Assembly: GCF_050337105.1 (NCBI RefSeq)
Contig: NZ_JAKJSQ010000005.1
Span: 1-64,000 of the forward strand
Reading direction: 5' to 3'
Origin: Aliivibrio_A kagoshimensis
GTDB taxonomy: Bacteria > Pseudomonadota > Gammaproteobacteria > Enterobacterales > Vibrionaceae
DNA length: 64,000 nucleotides
Under the pieces are notes generated by a model. It did not search any database, was not told the origin of the DNA, and saw nothing but the letters and a program-made list of their open reading frames with translations. Shown piece by piece: positions 8,580 through 16,240 of this stretch (position 1 is the stretch's first letter; each line of letters opens with the position of its first letter). The position numbers and the translations under genes are program-made.

Positions 8580-9971
8580 ATTTTTAATCAAGTCGCCAAC
8601 TTTTGCCGTAAGCTACTCAATAACAGCAGTGATACTTGCTCTACTGAAGAGATAAAGTTGAAAGTTATTACACGCGGGGAACATTCCGTTTCACGTACGC
8701 AAATCAGTGATAATGCATTGAAGGTACTTTATCGCCTTCATAATTCAGGCTACGACGCCTTTCTTGTTGGCGGTGGAGTTAGAGATATCCTGCTAGGAAA
8801 AGAGCCAAAAGATTTTGATGTTGCGACCAATGCGACCCCTGAGCAGATCCGTAAACTGTTTCGAAACTGCCGCTTAATTGGTCGCCGATTCCGTCTTGCC
8901 CACATTCTATTTGGCCGCGACGTTATCGAGGTAGCCACTTTCCGCGGACACCACGCTGAAGAAGCTCCAAGTACGAAGAATGTCTCTGCTCAATCTAAAG
9001 AGGGGATGTTACTGCGTGATAATGTGTATGGCAGCGTTGATGAAGATGCACAACGTCGTGACTTTACCGTTAATGCGATGTATTACAACGTTGCTGACTA
9101 CTCGATACACGACTATGCAAATGGTGTTCAAGACCTTAACGACGGGGTAATCCGTCTTATTGGTGATCCTGAAACTCGTTATCGCGAAGATCCGGTTCGT
9201 ATGCTCAGAGCAGTTCGTTTTGCAGCAAAACTGGATATGACTATCAGTGACTCAACGGCAGATCCAATTTTAGAGTTGTCGACACTGCTACAAGACATTC
9301 CTGCAGCGAGACTGTTTGAAGAGTCATTAAAACTGCTTCAATCTGGTGACGGTATTGCTACTTACCAGCTTCTACGCAAGTACAACCTATTTCAGCAGCT
9401 ATTCCCTCTCGTAAGTGCACAATTTACGGAAGATAACAGCAGCATGACAGAAAAAATGCTTGAGCTGGTGTTGCAATCCACCGATCGTAGAATTAACAGT
9501 GGAAAACGTGTTAACCCTGCCTTTATGTTTGCAGCCATCTTATGGTATCCGCTGACGAGTAAAGCGGACGAGCTAATGAAAGAGCTCAACCTAAACTACT
9601 ACGACGCCATGATGGAAGCGGGCAATCGCACCTTGGACACCCAGGTTAAACATCTCGCTATTCCACGTCGTTTTACCGCGACGATAAGAGATATCTGGCA
9701 GTTACAGCTACGTTTGCCTCGTCGTAATGGCAAGCGTGCTTTTGCACTGTTCGAGCAACAGAAGTTCAGAGCTGGCTTTGATTTCTTAGAGATGCGTGGG
9801 AAATTAGAGCTTGGTCAGACAAAAGAGCTGGCTCTGTGGTGGAACGAATTTCAACAAGTCGACACGCCTGAAAAGCAAAAAATGGTATCGGCACTCGGTG
9901 GCGGTCGTTCAAACTACAAACGCCGAAAACCTAACTTTCGTAACAAAAAACCAAGTAATCGGTCATCATGA
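8580..9971 (+). CDS. pcnB: Poly(A) polymerase I
   Basis: PcnB adds 3' poly(A) tails that mark RNA for decay. The protein (about 463 residues) has a nucleotidyltransferase core with GGGVRD, the paired metal ligands of DFDVAT (Asp78, Asp80) and RRDFTVNAM, followed by an RNA-binding region and a basic tail. The start is chosen as ATT at 8580: ATT TTT AAT CAA GTC GCC AAC aligns with the E. coli N-terminus, which uses a rare AUU codon, and GGGGTGGG lies directly upstream. An in-frame TTG at 8568 is the alternative, but has no SD. The stop overlaps folK by 4 nt. Confidence 0.93.
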   Translation: MFNQVANFCRKLLNNSSDTCSTEEIKLKVITRGEHSVSRTQISDNALKVLYRLHNSGYDAFLVGGGVRDILLGKEPKDFDVATNATPEQIRKLFRNCRLIGRRFRLAHILFGRDVIEVATFRGHHAEEAPSTKNVSAQSKEGMLLRDNVYGSVDEDAQRRDFTVNAMYYNVADYSIHDYANGVQDLNDGVIRLIGDPETRYREDPVRMLRAVRFAAKLDMTISDSTADPILELSTLLQDIPAARLFEESLKLLQSGDGIATYQLLRKYNLFQQLFPLVSAQFTEDNSSMTEKMLELVLQSTDRRINSGKRVNPAFMFAAILWYPLTSKADELMKELNLNYYDAMMEAGNRTLDTQVKHLAIPRRFTATIRDIWQLQLRLPRRNGKRAFALFEQQKFRAGFDFLEMRGKLELGQTKELALWWNEFQQVDTPEKQKMVSALGGGRSNYKRRKPNFRNKKPSNRSS

Positions 9972-10453
9972 ACACCGTTTACATTGCGTTAGGCAGTAAC
10001 TTGGGCGATTCAATTGCTCAAGTTAATGCTGCCATCAATGCGTTAAATGCACTACCAACAACATCGGTTTTATCCCAGTCGTCACTCTATAGTAGCGCTC
10101 CGATGGGCCCACAGGATCAACCCGATTATATCAATGCGGTTGTTGCCATAGAGACCGAACTGCTGCCGCTACAACTTCTTGACCAGACTCAGCGTATTGA
10201 ACTTGAGCATGGAAGAGTGAGAAAAGATGAGCGTTGGGGACCGAGAACACTTGATTTAGATATTTTACTTTATGCTAATGAAATCATAAATAACGATAGA
10301 CTCACAATCCCCCATTATGGTATGAAATGTCGCGAGTTTGTACTCTATCCATTAGCAGAAGTAGCACCTAATTTAACACTCCCAGATGGGATTGAGCTTA
10401 CCGCCTTACTCACCAAGATTGATAAGAATGGGCTCACTATTTGGAATCCATAA
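9968..10453 (+). CDS. folK: 2-amino-4-hydroxy-6-hydroxymethyldihydropteridine pyrophosphokinase
   Basis: HPPK transfers pyrophosphate from ATP to the pterin in folate synthesis. The 161 residues begin with the typical VYIALGSNLGD. They carry RKDERWGPRTLDLDIL, in which Asp95 and Asp97 are the magnesium ligands and Arg84/Arg88/Trp90 lie in the ATP-binding loop. The ATG overlaps the pcnB stop (ATGA), so the two are translationally coupled, as in E. coli. Confidence 0.96.
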   Translation: MNTVYIALGSNLGDSIAQVNAAINALNALPTTSVLSQSSLYSSAPMGPQDQPDYINAVVAIETELLPLQLLDQTQRIELEHGRVRKDERWGPRTLDLDILLYANEIINNDRLTIPHYGMKCREFVLYPLAEVAPNLTLPDGIELTALLTKIDKNGLTIWNP

Positions 10454-10502
10454 CGTTCAGTTTTTCTGATCGATTTGAGTTAGCACAGGTTAAGGGACAA
10501 CA

Positions 10503-11297
10503 ATGAAAAAGATCACGATTAGCGATTTATTATCATGGAAGCAAGACGGCAAAAAATTCGCTTCTATAACCGCTTATGATGCAAGTTTTGCTCAGCTGTT
10601 TGAACAGCAAGAGATGCCCGTTATTTTAGTGGGTGACTCACTAGGAATGGTTCTGCAAGGTAAACCAGACACACTGCCTGTAACAACAGATGATATTGCT
10701 TACCACACTCGCTGTGTGCGCGCTGGTAGCCCTAACAGCCTTTTGATGGCTGATATGCCATTCATGAGCTACGCAACGCCTGAGCAAGCCTGTGAGAACG
10801 CTGCAAAACTGATGCAAGCTGGCGCCAACATGGTAAAAATTGAAGGCGGTGAATGGGTAGCAGAAATCATCACCAAACTGACAGAGCGTGCTGTTCCTGT
10901 CTGCGCACACTTAGGTTTAACACCACAGTCGGTCAATATTATCGGCGGGTATAAAATTCAAGGGCGCGATCAAGATCAAGCAGAGCAGATGGTTCGAGAT
11001 GCATTAACACTGCAAAATGCAGGAGCGCAGATCATTTTACTTGAGTGTGTTCCCGCGTCACTAGCCGAACGAATCACTAAAGCGCTACAAGTACCCGTTA
11101 TCGGTATTGGTGCTGGTAATGTTACCGATGGTCAAATCTTGGTGATGCACGATATGCTCGGTATTTCTGCTAATTACATGCCTCGTTTCTCTAAAAACTT
11201 CCTAGCAGAAACTGGCGATATTCGCTCAGCGGTATCTCAATATATTAACGATGTAGAGCAAGGCATATTTCCAAGCTCAGAACACACCTTTGCTTAA
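10503..11297 (+). CDS. panB: 3-methyl-2-oxobutanoate hydroxymethyltransferase
   Basis: PanB makes ketopantoate from alpha-ketoisovalerate and methylene-tetrahydrofolate, the first step of pantothenate synthesis. It has 264 residues, the same as E. coli, with metal and catalytic residues Asp45 (GDSLGMV), Asp84, Glu114 and Glu181 all at the E. coli positions. The SD-like AGGGACA lies 9 nt before the ATG. It is 10 nt from panC and so co-transcribed. Its folate cofactor links it functionally to folK upstream. Confidence 0.96.
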   Translation: MKKITISDLLSWKQDGKKFASITAYDASFAQLFEQQEMPVILVGDSLGMVLQGKPDTLPVTTDDIAYHTRCVRAGSPNSLLMADMPFMSYATPEQACENAAKLMQAGANMVKIEGGEWVAEIITKLTERAVPVCAHLGLTPQSVNIIGGYKIQGRDQDQAEQMVRDALTLQNAGAQIILLECVPASLAERITKALQVPVIGIGAGNVTDGQILVMHDMLGISANYMPRFSKNFLAETGDIRSAVSQYINDVEQGIFPSSEHTFA

Positions 11298-11307
11298 GGA
11301 GAGCTAA

Positions 11308-12183
11308 ATGCACATTTTTCCTGAAATTAAAGCGCTTCGTGAGCAAATAACGCAGTGGAAAAAAGAGGGCAAAACCATTGGTTTTGTTCCTACCATGGGC
11401 AATTTACACGAAGGTCATTTAACGTTAGTCCGTAAAGCACGAGAAAACGCCGATATTGTAGTGGTGAGTATTTTTGTTAACCCAATGCAATTTGATAAAG
11501 AGACGGATCTTGCCGCTTACCCAATCACGTTAGAAGACGATCTCGCGAAGTTAGATGCTGAAGGTGTGCACGCGGTCTTTACTCCTACTCCTGAAATCAT
11601 GTACCCAGAAGGGCTTGAACAACAAACATTTGTTGAAGTTCCCACGCTCTCTCATATTCTTGAAGGGGCATTGCGACCAGGTCATTTTCGAGGCGTTGCT
11701 ACCGTTGTGACGAAACTGTTTAATATCGTTCAGCCAGATATCGCTTTCTTTGGTAAAAAAGACTTTCAGCAGTTGGCGATGATACGCCAAATGGTCATCG
11801 ATATGGCGATGGATATTCGCATTATCGGTGTGGCCACCGTAAGAGAGATGGATGGTTTAGCCATGAGCTCTCGTAATGGTTACCTAACCCTTAATGAACG
11901 TCAACGTGCACCAGTACTTGCAAGAACGATGCGCTGGATTGGCAGTCAAATCCGTAGCGGAAAGGATGATTTTGACTCACTGATTGAGGATGCCAGTGAC
12001 CAGTTAAGAGCGGCCGATCTTCAACCTGATGAGATCTACATTAGAGACGCCATCACTCTGCAGGCTATCAACGAAGAGACACAGAAAGCCGTCATTTTAA
12101 TGTCCGCCAACTTAGGCAAAGCAAGACTCATTGATAATCACGAACTTGAATTAGCCTCCGCAACTGAAGAGCCCGCTGAATAA
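11308..12183 (+). CDS. panC: Pantothenate synthetase
   Basis: Condenses pantoate with beta-alanine, using ATP via a pantoyl-adenylate. The 291 residues have the nucleotidyltransferase HxGH motif (His34, His37 in NLHEGHLTL) and the KMSKS-like MSSRN (186-190). The SD AAGGAGAG lies just before the ATG. E. coli has panD close to panBC; here panC is followed at once by a terminator and a convergent transporter, so beta-alanine must come from a gene elsewhere. Confidence 0.96.
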   Translation: MHIFPEIKALREQITQWKKEGKTIGFVPTMGNLHEGHLTLVRKARENADIVVVSIFVNPMQFDKETDLAAYPITLEDDLAKLDAEGVHAVFTPTPEIMYPEGLEQQTFVEVPTLSHILEGALRPGHFRGVATVVTKLFNIVQPDIAFFGKKDFQQLAMIRQMVIDMAMDIRIIGVATVREMDGLAMSSRNGYLTLNERQRAPVLARTMRWIGSQIRSGKDDFDSLIEDASDQLRAADLQPDEIYIRDAITLQAINEETQKAVILMSANLGKARLIDNHELELASATEEPAE

Positions 12184-12189
12184 GCAATA

Positions 12190-12225
12190 AAAAAAGAGCT
12201 TGGTATAATCAATACCAAGCTCTCT
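12190..12225 (-). terminator. Terminator shared by yadGH and panC
   Basis: Perfect 12-bp stem AGAGCTTGGTAT / ATACCAAGCTCT with a 5-base loop. The reverse strand has a T7 tract after the stem, so it mainly ends yadGH. It lies 14 nt after the panC stop and may also slow forward transcripts. Confidence 0.85.
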
Positions 12226-12247
12226 ATCCATCGATGCCTCAAGCTAT

Positions 12248-13018
12248 TTAACTTCTTAAGCCAATACCTTTTGAGATCAGATACCAAGCCGCGCTATACA
12301 GCCCAATAATAAAGACAATCAACACTGAAAATGATGTAGCAATATTGACATCTGACACCCCTAAAAATCCATACCTAAATGCATTAACCATATAAACAAT
12401 TGGATTGAGTTTAGAGACACCTTGCCAAAACTCGGGCAACAAACTGATTGAATAGAACACCCCACCTAAGTAGGTCAACGGCGTTAAAATAAAGGTTGGA
12501 ATAATACTGATATCATCAAAGGTATTCGCGTACACTGCATTAATTAACCCACCGAGAGCAAACACAATCGACGTCATGAGGACCGTCACAATGATAACCC
12601 ACCAATGAGCAATATTCAGATCGACAAAGAATAGAGAGACGGCTGTCACCATACAACCTACCAATAAGCCTCTTGCTACTCCACCACCAACATAACCAGC
12701 GATAATGATGTAATTTGGCACGGGTGCTACTAAAAGCTCTTCGATATTTTTCTGCAACTTAGCGCTAAAAAACGAAGAGGAGACATTTGAGTAGGAGTTG
12801 GTGATCACTGACATCATGATAAGCCCAGGAACAATATATTCCATATAGCTAAAACCACCCATTTGACCAATTCTCGAGCCGATTAAATTACCAAAAATAA
12901 TAAAATAGAGGGTCATGGTAATGGCCGGTGGAATGATGGTCTGAACCCAGATACGGGTAAAACGATTGATCTCTTTTGATATTAAGCTTTTAAAAGCCGT
13001 CCAATACAACTGATACAT
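12248..13018 (-). CDS. yadH: ABC-2 type transporter permease
   Basis: 256 residues with about six predicted membrane spans, of the ABC-2 (YadH) family. Segments such as IWVQTIIPPAITMTLYFIIFG near the N-terminus and FILTPLTYLGGVFYSISLLP fit the family signature. It would form the membrane part of an exporter with YadG; the substrate is unknown. Its start overlaps the yadG stop by one base (TAATG), so translation is coupled. The pair next to can and panC is conserved in enterobacteria and vibrios. Confidence 0.93.
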   Translation of the reverse strand: MYQLYWTAFKSLISKEINRFTRIWVQTIIPPAITMTLYFIIFGNLIGSRIGQMGGFSYMEYIVPGLIMMSVITNSYSNVSSSFFSAKLQKNIEELLVAPVPNYIIIAGYVGGGVARGLLVGCMVTAVSLFFVDLNIAHWWVIIVTVLMTSIVFALGGLINAVYANTFDDISIIPTFILTPLTYLGGVFYSISLLPEFWQGVSKLNPIVYMVNAFRYGFLGVSDVNIATSFSVLIVFIIGLYSAAWYLISKGIGLRS

Positions 13019-13962
13019 TATTGTTCTCCAGCAGAGTTATCTTCAATTGCAACGGTCTGCTCTTTCACCAAATTAACAAATAACTCTTCCAGTCGATTTG
13101 ATTTATTTCTCATTGAAAGCACACTAATACCCTGTTCAGAGAGCTGTTCAAACAGTCTGTTGAGACCTGCTGATTTTTCAATTTCAACTTCCAGAGTTCC
13201 CTGAGTGCAAGAGAGCACTTTACACCCTGTTAATACAGGCTCTACCGCTTTAGGTTCAATATCAAAAATGAAGGTTTCAACATCCAATTTACTCAATAGC
13301 GACTTCATCGACGTATTCTCGATCAAATCACCTTTGCTGATAATACCGATATTTCGACATAACATCTCCGCCTCTTCAAGGTAGTGAGTCGTCAATATGA
13401 TGGTTACGCCTTGCGCGTTAATCTCTTGCAAAAAAGCCCACATGGAGCGGCGGAGTTCGATATCAACGCCTGCAGTCGGCTCATCAAGAATAAGAAGTTT
13501 GGGCTCATGCATCAGCGCCCTAGCAATCATAAGACGCCGTTTCATCCCCCCCGATAGCGTTCTGGCACGGTCATTACGCTTACCCCATAAGTCCAATAAG
13601 GTCAGGTATTTCTCAGCACGCTCTTTGGCCAGGGTTTTATTCACCCCGTAATAACCCGCTTGTTGAATAACAATCTGTTGAACCGTCTCAAACATATTGA
13701 AATTAAACTCTTGCGGTACTAGGCCAAGTTGCTGCTTGGCTTGTACGATATCTTTATCCATATCATAACCAAACACTTTTACTTTCCCTGAGGTCTTATT
13801 AACCAATGAGGAGATAATCCCTATCGTGGTCGATTTGCCCGCGCCATTGGGACCGAGTAGAGCATAGAAGTCCCCCTGCTCTACGTTCAAACATATGCCT
13901 TTCAGCGCCTCAACTCCGCCAGCATAGGTTTTTCTTAGTTGAGTAATTTCAAGTGCGTTCAT
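13018..13962 (-). CDS. yadG: ABC transporter ATP-binding protein
   Basis: 314-residue ATPase with Walker A GPNGAGKST (37-45), signature LSGG (136-139), Walker B LLILDEP (156-162) and H-loop His193. The 90-residue C-terminal extension after the ATPase core is typical of drug/antibiotic-type ABC-2 exporters. It drives YadH. The gene is divergent from can with a 96-bp shared promoter region. Confidence 0.94.
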   Translation of the reverse strand: MNALEITQLRKTYAGGVEALKGICLNVEQGDFYALLGPNGAGKSTTIGIISSLVNKTSGKVKVFGYDMDKDIVQAKQQLGLVPQEFNFNMFETVQQIVIQQAGYYGVNKTLAKERAEKYLTLLDLWGKRNDRARTLSGGMKRRLMIARALMHEPKLLILDEPTAGVDIELRRSMWAFLQEINAQGVTIILTTHYLEEAEMLCRNIGIISKGDLIENTSMKSLLSKLDVETFIFDIEPKAVEPVLTGCKVLSCTQGTLEVEIEKSAGLNRLFEQLSEQGISVLSMRNKSNRLEELFVNLVKEQTVAIEDNSAGEQ

Positions 13963-14058
13963 AATTTGTAATAGTTTATCTACCGTTTTTTTAACTAATC
14001 CGATTTGCTATTTCACTGATACGTGTATAGTTACTTCAAATAGTTATAAGGGAAAAAT

Positions 14059-14709
14059 ATGTCAGACATTAAACAACTATTTGAGAACAATAGTAAGTGG
14101 GCTAAAAGCATTCTTAGCGAAAAGTCCGATTTTTTTTCTACATTAGCCAAGGCTCAACACCCTGATTACCTCTGGATTGGTTGTTCTGACAGCCGAGTAC
14201 CTGCAGAGCGACTAACAGGCTTAGATTCTGGTGAGCTATTCGTACATCGTAATGTAGCTAATCAAGTGATTCATACCGACCTCAACTGCCTCTCTGTAAT
14301 TCAATACGCAGTTGATGTATTAAAAGTTAAGCACATCATAGTATGTGGTCATTATGGATGTGGTGGCATCAACGCAGCGATTGATAACCCCAACTTAGGA
14401 CTGATCAATAACTGGCTACTTCATATTCGAGATCTCTACCTAAAACACAGAAGTTGGTTAGGTGAACTTCCTCGAGAGGAGCTTGCTGATAAGCTCTGTG
14501 AGATTAATGTTGCAGAGCAGGTGTATAACATCGGTAATTCAACAGTGATGCAAAACGCTTGGGCACGTGATCAGAATGTCAGTATTCATGGCTGGGTATA
14601 CGGCATTAATGATGGAATACTCAATGACCTTGGTGTTAGAGCCCAAAGTCGAGAGACCCTTGAAATCGCATATCAAGCTTCGATGGCCTCTCTGATCAGT
14701 AAGGCGTAG
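14059..14709 (+). CDS. can: Beta-class carbonic anhydrase
   Basis: Interconverts CO2 and bicarbonate in the cytoplasm, supplying bicarbonate for carboxylases. The 216 residues carry the zinc ligands Cys42, Asp44, His98 and Cys101 (CSDSR, HYGCGG) at exactly the E. coli Can positions, with Arg46 forming the catalytic dyad. The bicarbonate-inhibited (type II) fold is therefore likely. The SD AAGGGAAAA precedes the ATG. A possible promoter (TTGCTA, short spacer, TATAGT) lies near 14008-14034. It is divergent from yadG, as in E. coli. Confidence 0.96.
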   Translation: MSDIKQLFENNSKWAKSILSEKSDFFSTLAKAQHPDYLWIGCSDSRVPAERLTGLDSGELFVHRNVANQVIHTDLNCLSVIQYAVDVLKVKHIIVCGHYGCGGINAAIDNPNLGLINNWLLHIRDLYLKHRSWLGELPREELADKLCEINVAEQVYNIGNSTVMQNAWARDQNVSIHGWVYGINDGILNDLGVRAQSRETLEIAYQASMASLISKA

Positions 14710-14717
14710 CGTCAGAT

Positions 14718-14743
14718 ATTGGAGTAGAGCGCTCTACTCCAAT
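14718..14743. terminator. Palindrome between convergent can and hpt
   Basis: A perfect 26-nt palindrome, ATTGGAGTAGAGC plus its complement. It lies 8 nt after the can stop and 8 nt after the hpt stop. Neither side has a strong T tract, so termination is probable but not certain. Confidence 0.55.
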
Positions 14744-14751
14744 TATTCACA

Positions 14752-15285
14752 CTATTCGCCAGTAGGTACCACTTTCCCAATATAAGGAAGATTACGGTAC
14801 TTTTGTGCGTAATCTATTCCAACGCCAACCACAAACTCATCTGGAATAGAAAAACCAATCCATTTAGCATCAACGTCAATTTCTCGACGCGAAGGTTTAT
14901 CTAAAAGAGTACAAATTTGAATTGAATTTGGCTCACGCAGAGACAATATCTCACAAACCTTATTCAGCGTGTTGCCTGTATCAATGATATCTTCAACAAT
15001 AATGACATCCTTGCCTTTAATATCATCATCCAAATCTTTCAGAATTCTGACATCACGAGAGCTCTCCATCGTATTGCCATAACTTGAAGCCGTCATGAAA
15101 TCCACTTCCATTGGTCGTTCAATAACCCTTGCCAAATCAGCCATAAAAACAAATGACCCGCGTAAAAGTCCAACCATTACAAGCTCTTTCGAATCATCAT
15201 AGTGTGCCGTGATCTCTTTTCCTAACTCAGAAATTCGTTGCTGAACTTCGCTTTCAGTAATCATCACTTCGACTGTATGTTTCAT
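14752..15285 (-). CDS. hpt: Hypoxanthine phosphoribosyltransferase
   Basis: Purine salvage enzyme making IMP from hypoxanthine and PRPP. The 177 residues have the PRPP-binding motif EDIIDTGNT (98-106, in VIIVEDIIDTGNT), the flexible loop with Ser-Tyr near 68-69, and the purine-binding region with KWIGFSIPDEFVVG. The SD AAGAGAG precedes the ATG. It is convergent with can and divergent from litR, the same neighbourhood as hapR in V. cholerae. Confidence 0.96.
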   Translation of the reverse strand: MKHTVEVMITESEVQQRISELGKEITAHYDDSKELVMVGLLRGSFVFMADLARVIERPMEVDFMTASSYGNTMESSRDVRILKDLDDDIKGKDVIIVEDIIDTGNTLNKVCEILSLREPNSIQICTLLDKPSRREIDVDAKWIGFSIPDEFVVGVGIDYAQKYRNLPYIGKVVPTGE

Positions 15286-15431
15286 TTTATTCTCTCTTCA
15301 GATGCATATTACATACGCATTACATGATATGAATTCAGAAACTCTATTCTACCATACAGAGCCCAATTTTGTGTTTTTCACAAGCGTCAAAAAATTAACG
15401 CCATTTAATACATTGATTCCATTTGCGTCAA

Positions 15432-15467
15432 TTATTTGTTGAATTATCAATAAGCATTCTGTACAGT
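15432..15467 (+). promoter_or_regulatory. litR promoter overlapped by a LuxR/LitR-type operator
   Basis: Positions 15432-15453 match the 22-bp LuxR-family operator consensus at about 17 of 22 positions. The right half is the exact TTATCAATAA and the left begins TTATT. The site overlaps a candidate promoter: TTGAAT (15439-15444), 17-nt spacer, TACAGT (15462-15467). LuxR of V. harveyi is known to repress its own gene. By position this site would do the same for LitR. The consensus is from memory of the family. Confidence 0.6.
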
Positions 15468-15540
15468 TAATACTCATAATAAGAACAAAAAAACACCCAA
15501 AAAATAATATAATATTAATAATCAGATGGCAGGAAAAAAC

Positions 15541-16149
15541 ATGGAAACTATATCTAGGAGACCCCGTACGCGGCTCTCACCAGAGAAAAGAAAGTTACAA
15601 TTACTTGAAATCGCGACAGAAGTTTTCGCTAAACGCGGAATTGGTCGTGGTGGTCATGCTGACATAGCTGACATTGCACAAGTTTCAGTGGCTACCGTCT
15701 TTAACTACTTCCCCACTCGTGAAGACCTAGTGGACGAAGTGCTTAACCACGTCGTTGATGAGTTTAATCATTACCTACAAAACTCACTCTCTGAATCTGA
15801 TAGTGTCAGAACAAACTTAGAACGCCTTAACTCAAACCTCATTGATAATGTCCTCGAAGAGAAAACATGGATCAAAGTATGGTTTGAGTGGAGTGCATCA
15901 ACCAGAGATGAAGTTTGGCCACTGTTTCTGAGCTCCCATAAGAAAAACCAAAACTTCATCATTGAGATGTTTGAGCGTGGTATTGAACAGGGTGAAATTT
16001 GCCCAAATCATACTCCAGTCAATCTTGCTAAGATGCTGCATGGTATCTGTTACTCTCTCTTTATTCAGGCAAATCGTCAGCCAAATAAAGAAAAATTAGA
16101 AGAGACTAGTGCCTGCTTCCTTAATATGTTGTGCATCTACCGAGATTAG
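15541..16149 (+). CDS. litR: LuxR/HapR/LitR-type quorum-sensing master regulator (TetR family)
   Basis: TetR-fold regulator at the end of the Vibrio quorum-sensing cascade, active at high cell density when Qrr sRNAs no longer block its mRNA. The 202 residues contain the near-invariant RPRTRLSPEKRKLQLLEIA, GIGRGGHADIADIAQVSVATVFNYFPTREDLVDEVLN (helix-turn-helix at about 38-57), and WFEWSASTRDEVWPLFLS of the ligand-pocket domain. The METIS N-terminus is most like LitR of Aliivibrio. The start at 15541 has AGGA 8 nt upstream; an in-frame ATG at 15526 lacks an SD. It lies between hpt and lpdA, as hapR does. Confidence 0.95.
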   Translation: METISRRPRTRLSPEKRKLQLLEIATEVFAKRGIGRGGHADIADIAQVSVATVFNYFPTREDLVDEVLNHVVDEFNHYLQNSLSESDSVRTNLERLNSNLIDNVLEEKTWIKVWFEWSASTRDEVWPLFLSSHKKNQNFIIEMFERGIEQGEICPNHTPVNLAKMLHGICYSLFIQANRQPNKEKLEETSACFLNMLCIYRD

Positions 16150-16162
16150 TTAGCGCAAATAT

Positions 16163-16203
16163 AAAAAAAAGCCCGCTCGTATTAAACGAGCGGGCTTTTT
16201 TTG
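16163..16203. terminator. Bidirectional terminator between litR and lpdA
   Basis: Perfect 10-bp stem GCCCGCTCGT / ACGAGCGGGC with a 5-base loop, A8 on the left and T7 on the right. It serves forward litR and reverse lpdA transcripts. Confidence 0.94.
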
Positions 16204-16240
16204 TGCTGTGTGGGCTATTTCAGCCGCACACTAGCCACAA

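Noticed and set aside
15541..16149. LuxR of the Vibrio fischeri lux operon type (autoinducer-binding LuxR)
   Set aside because: The protein is a TetR-fold LitR/HapR homologue, not an acyl-homoserine lactone receptor, and no lux genes are in the window.
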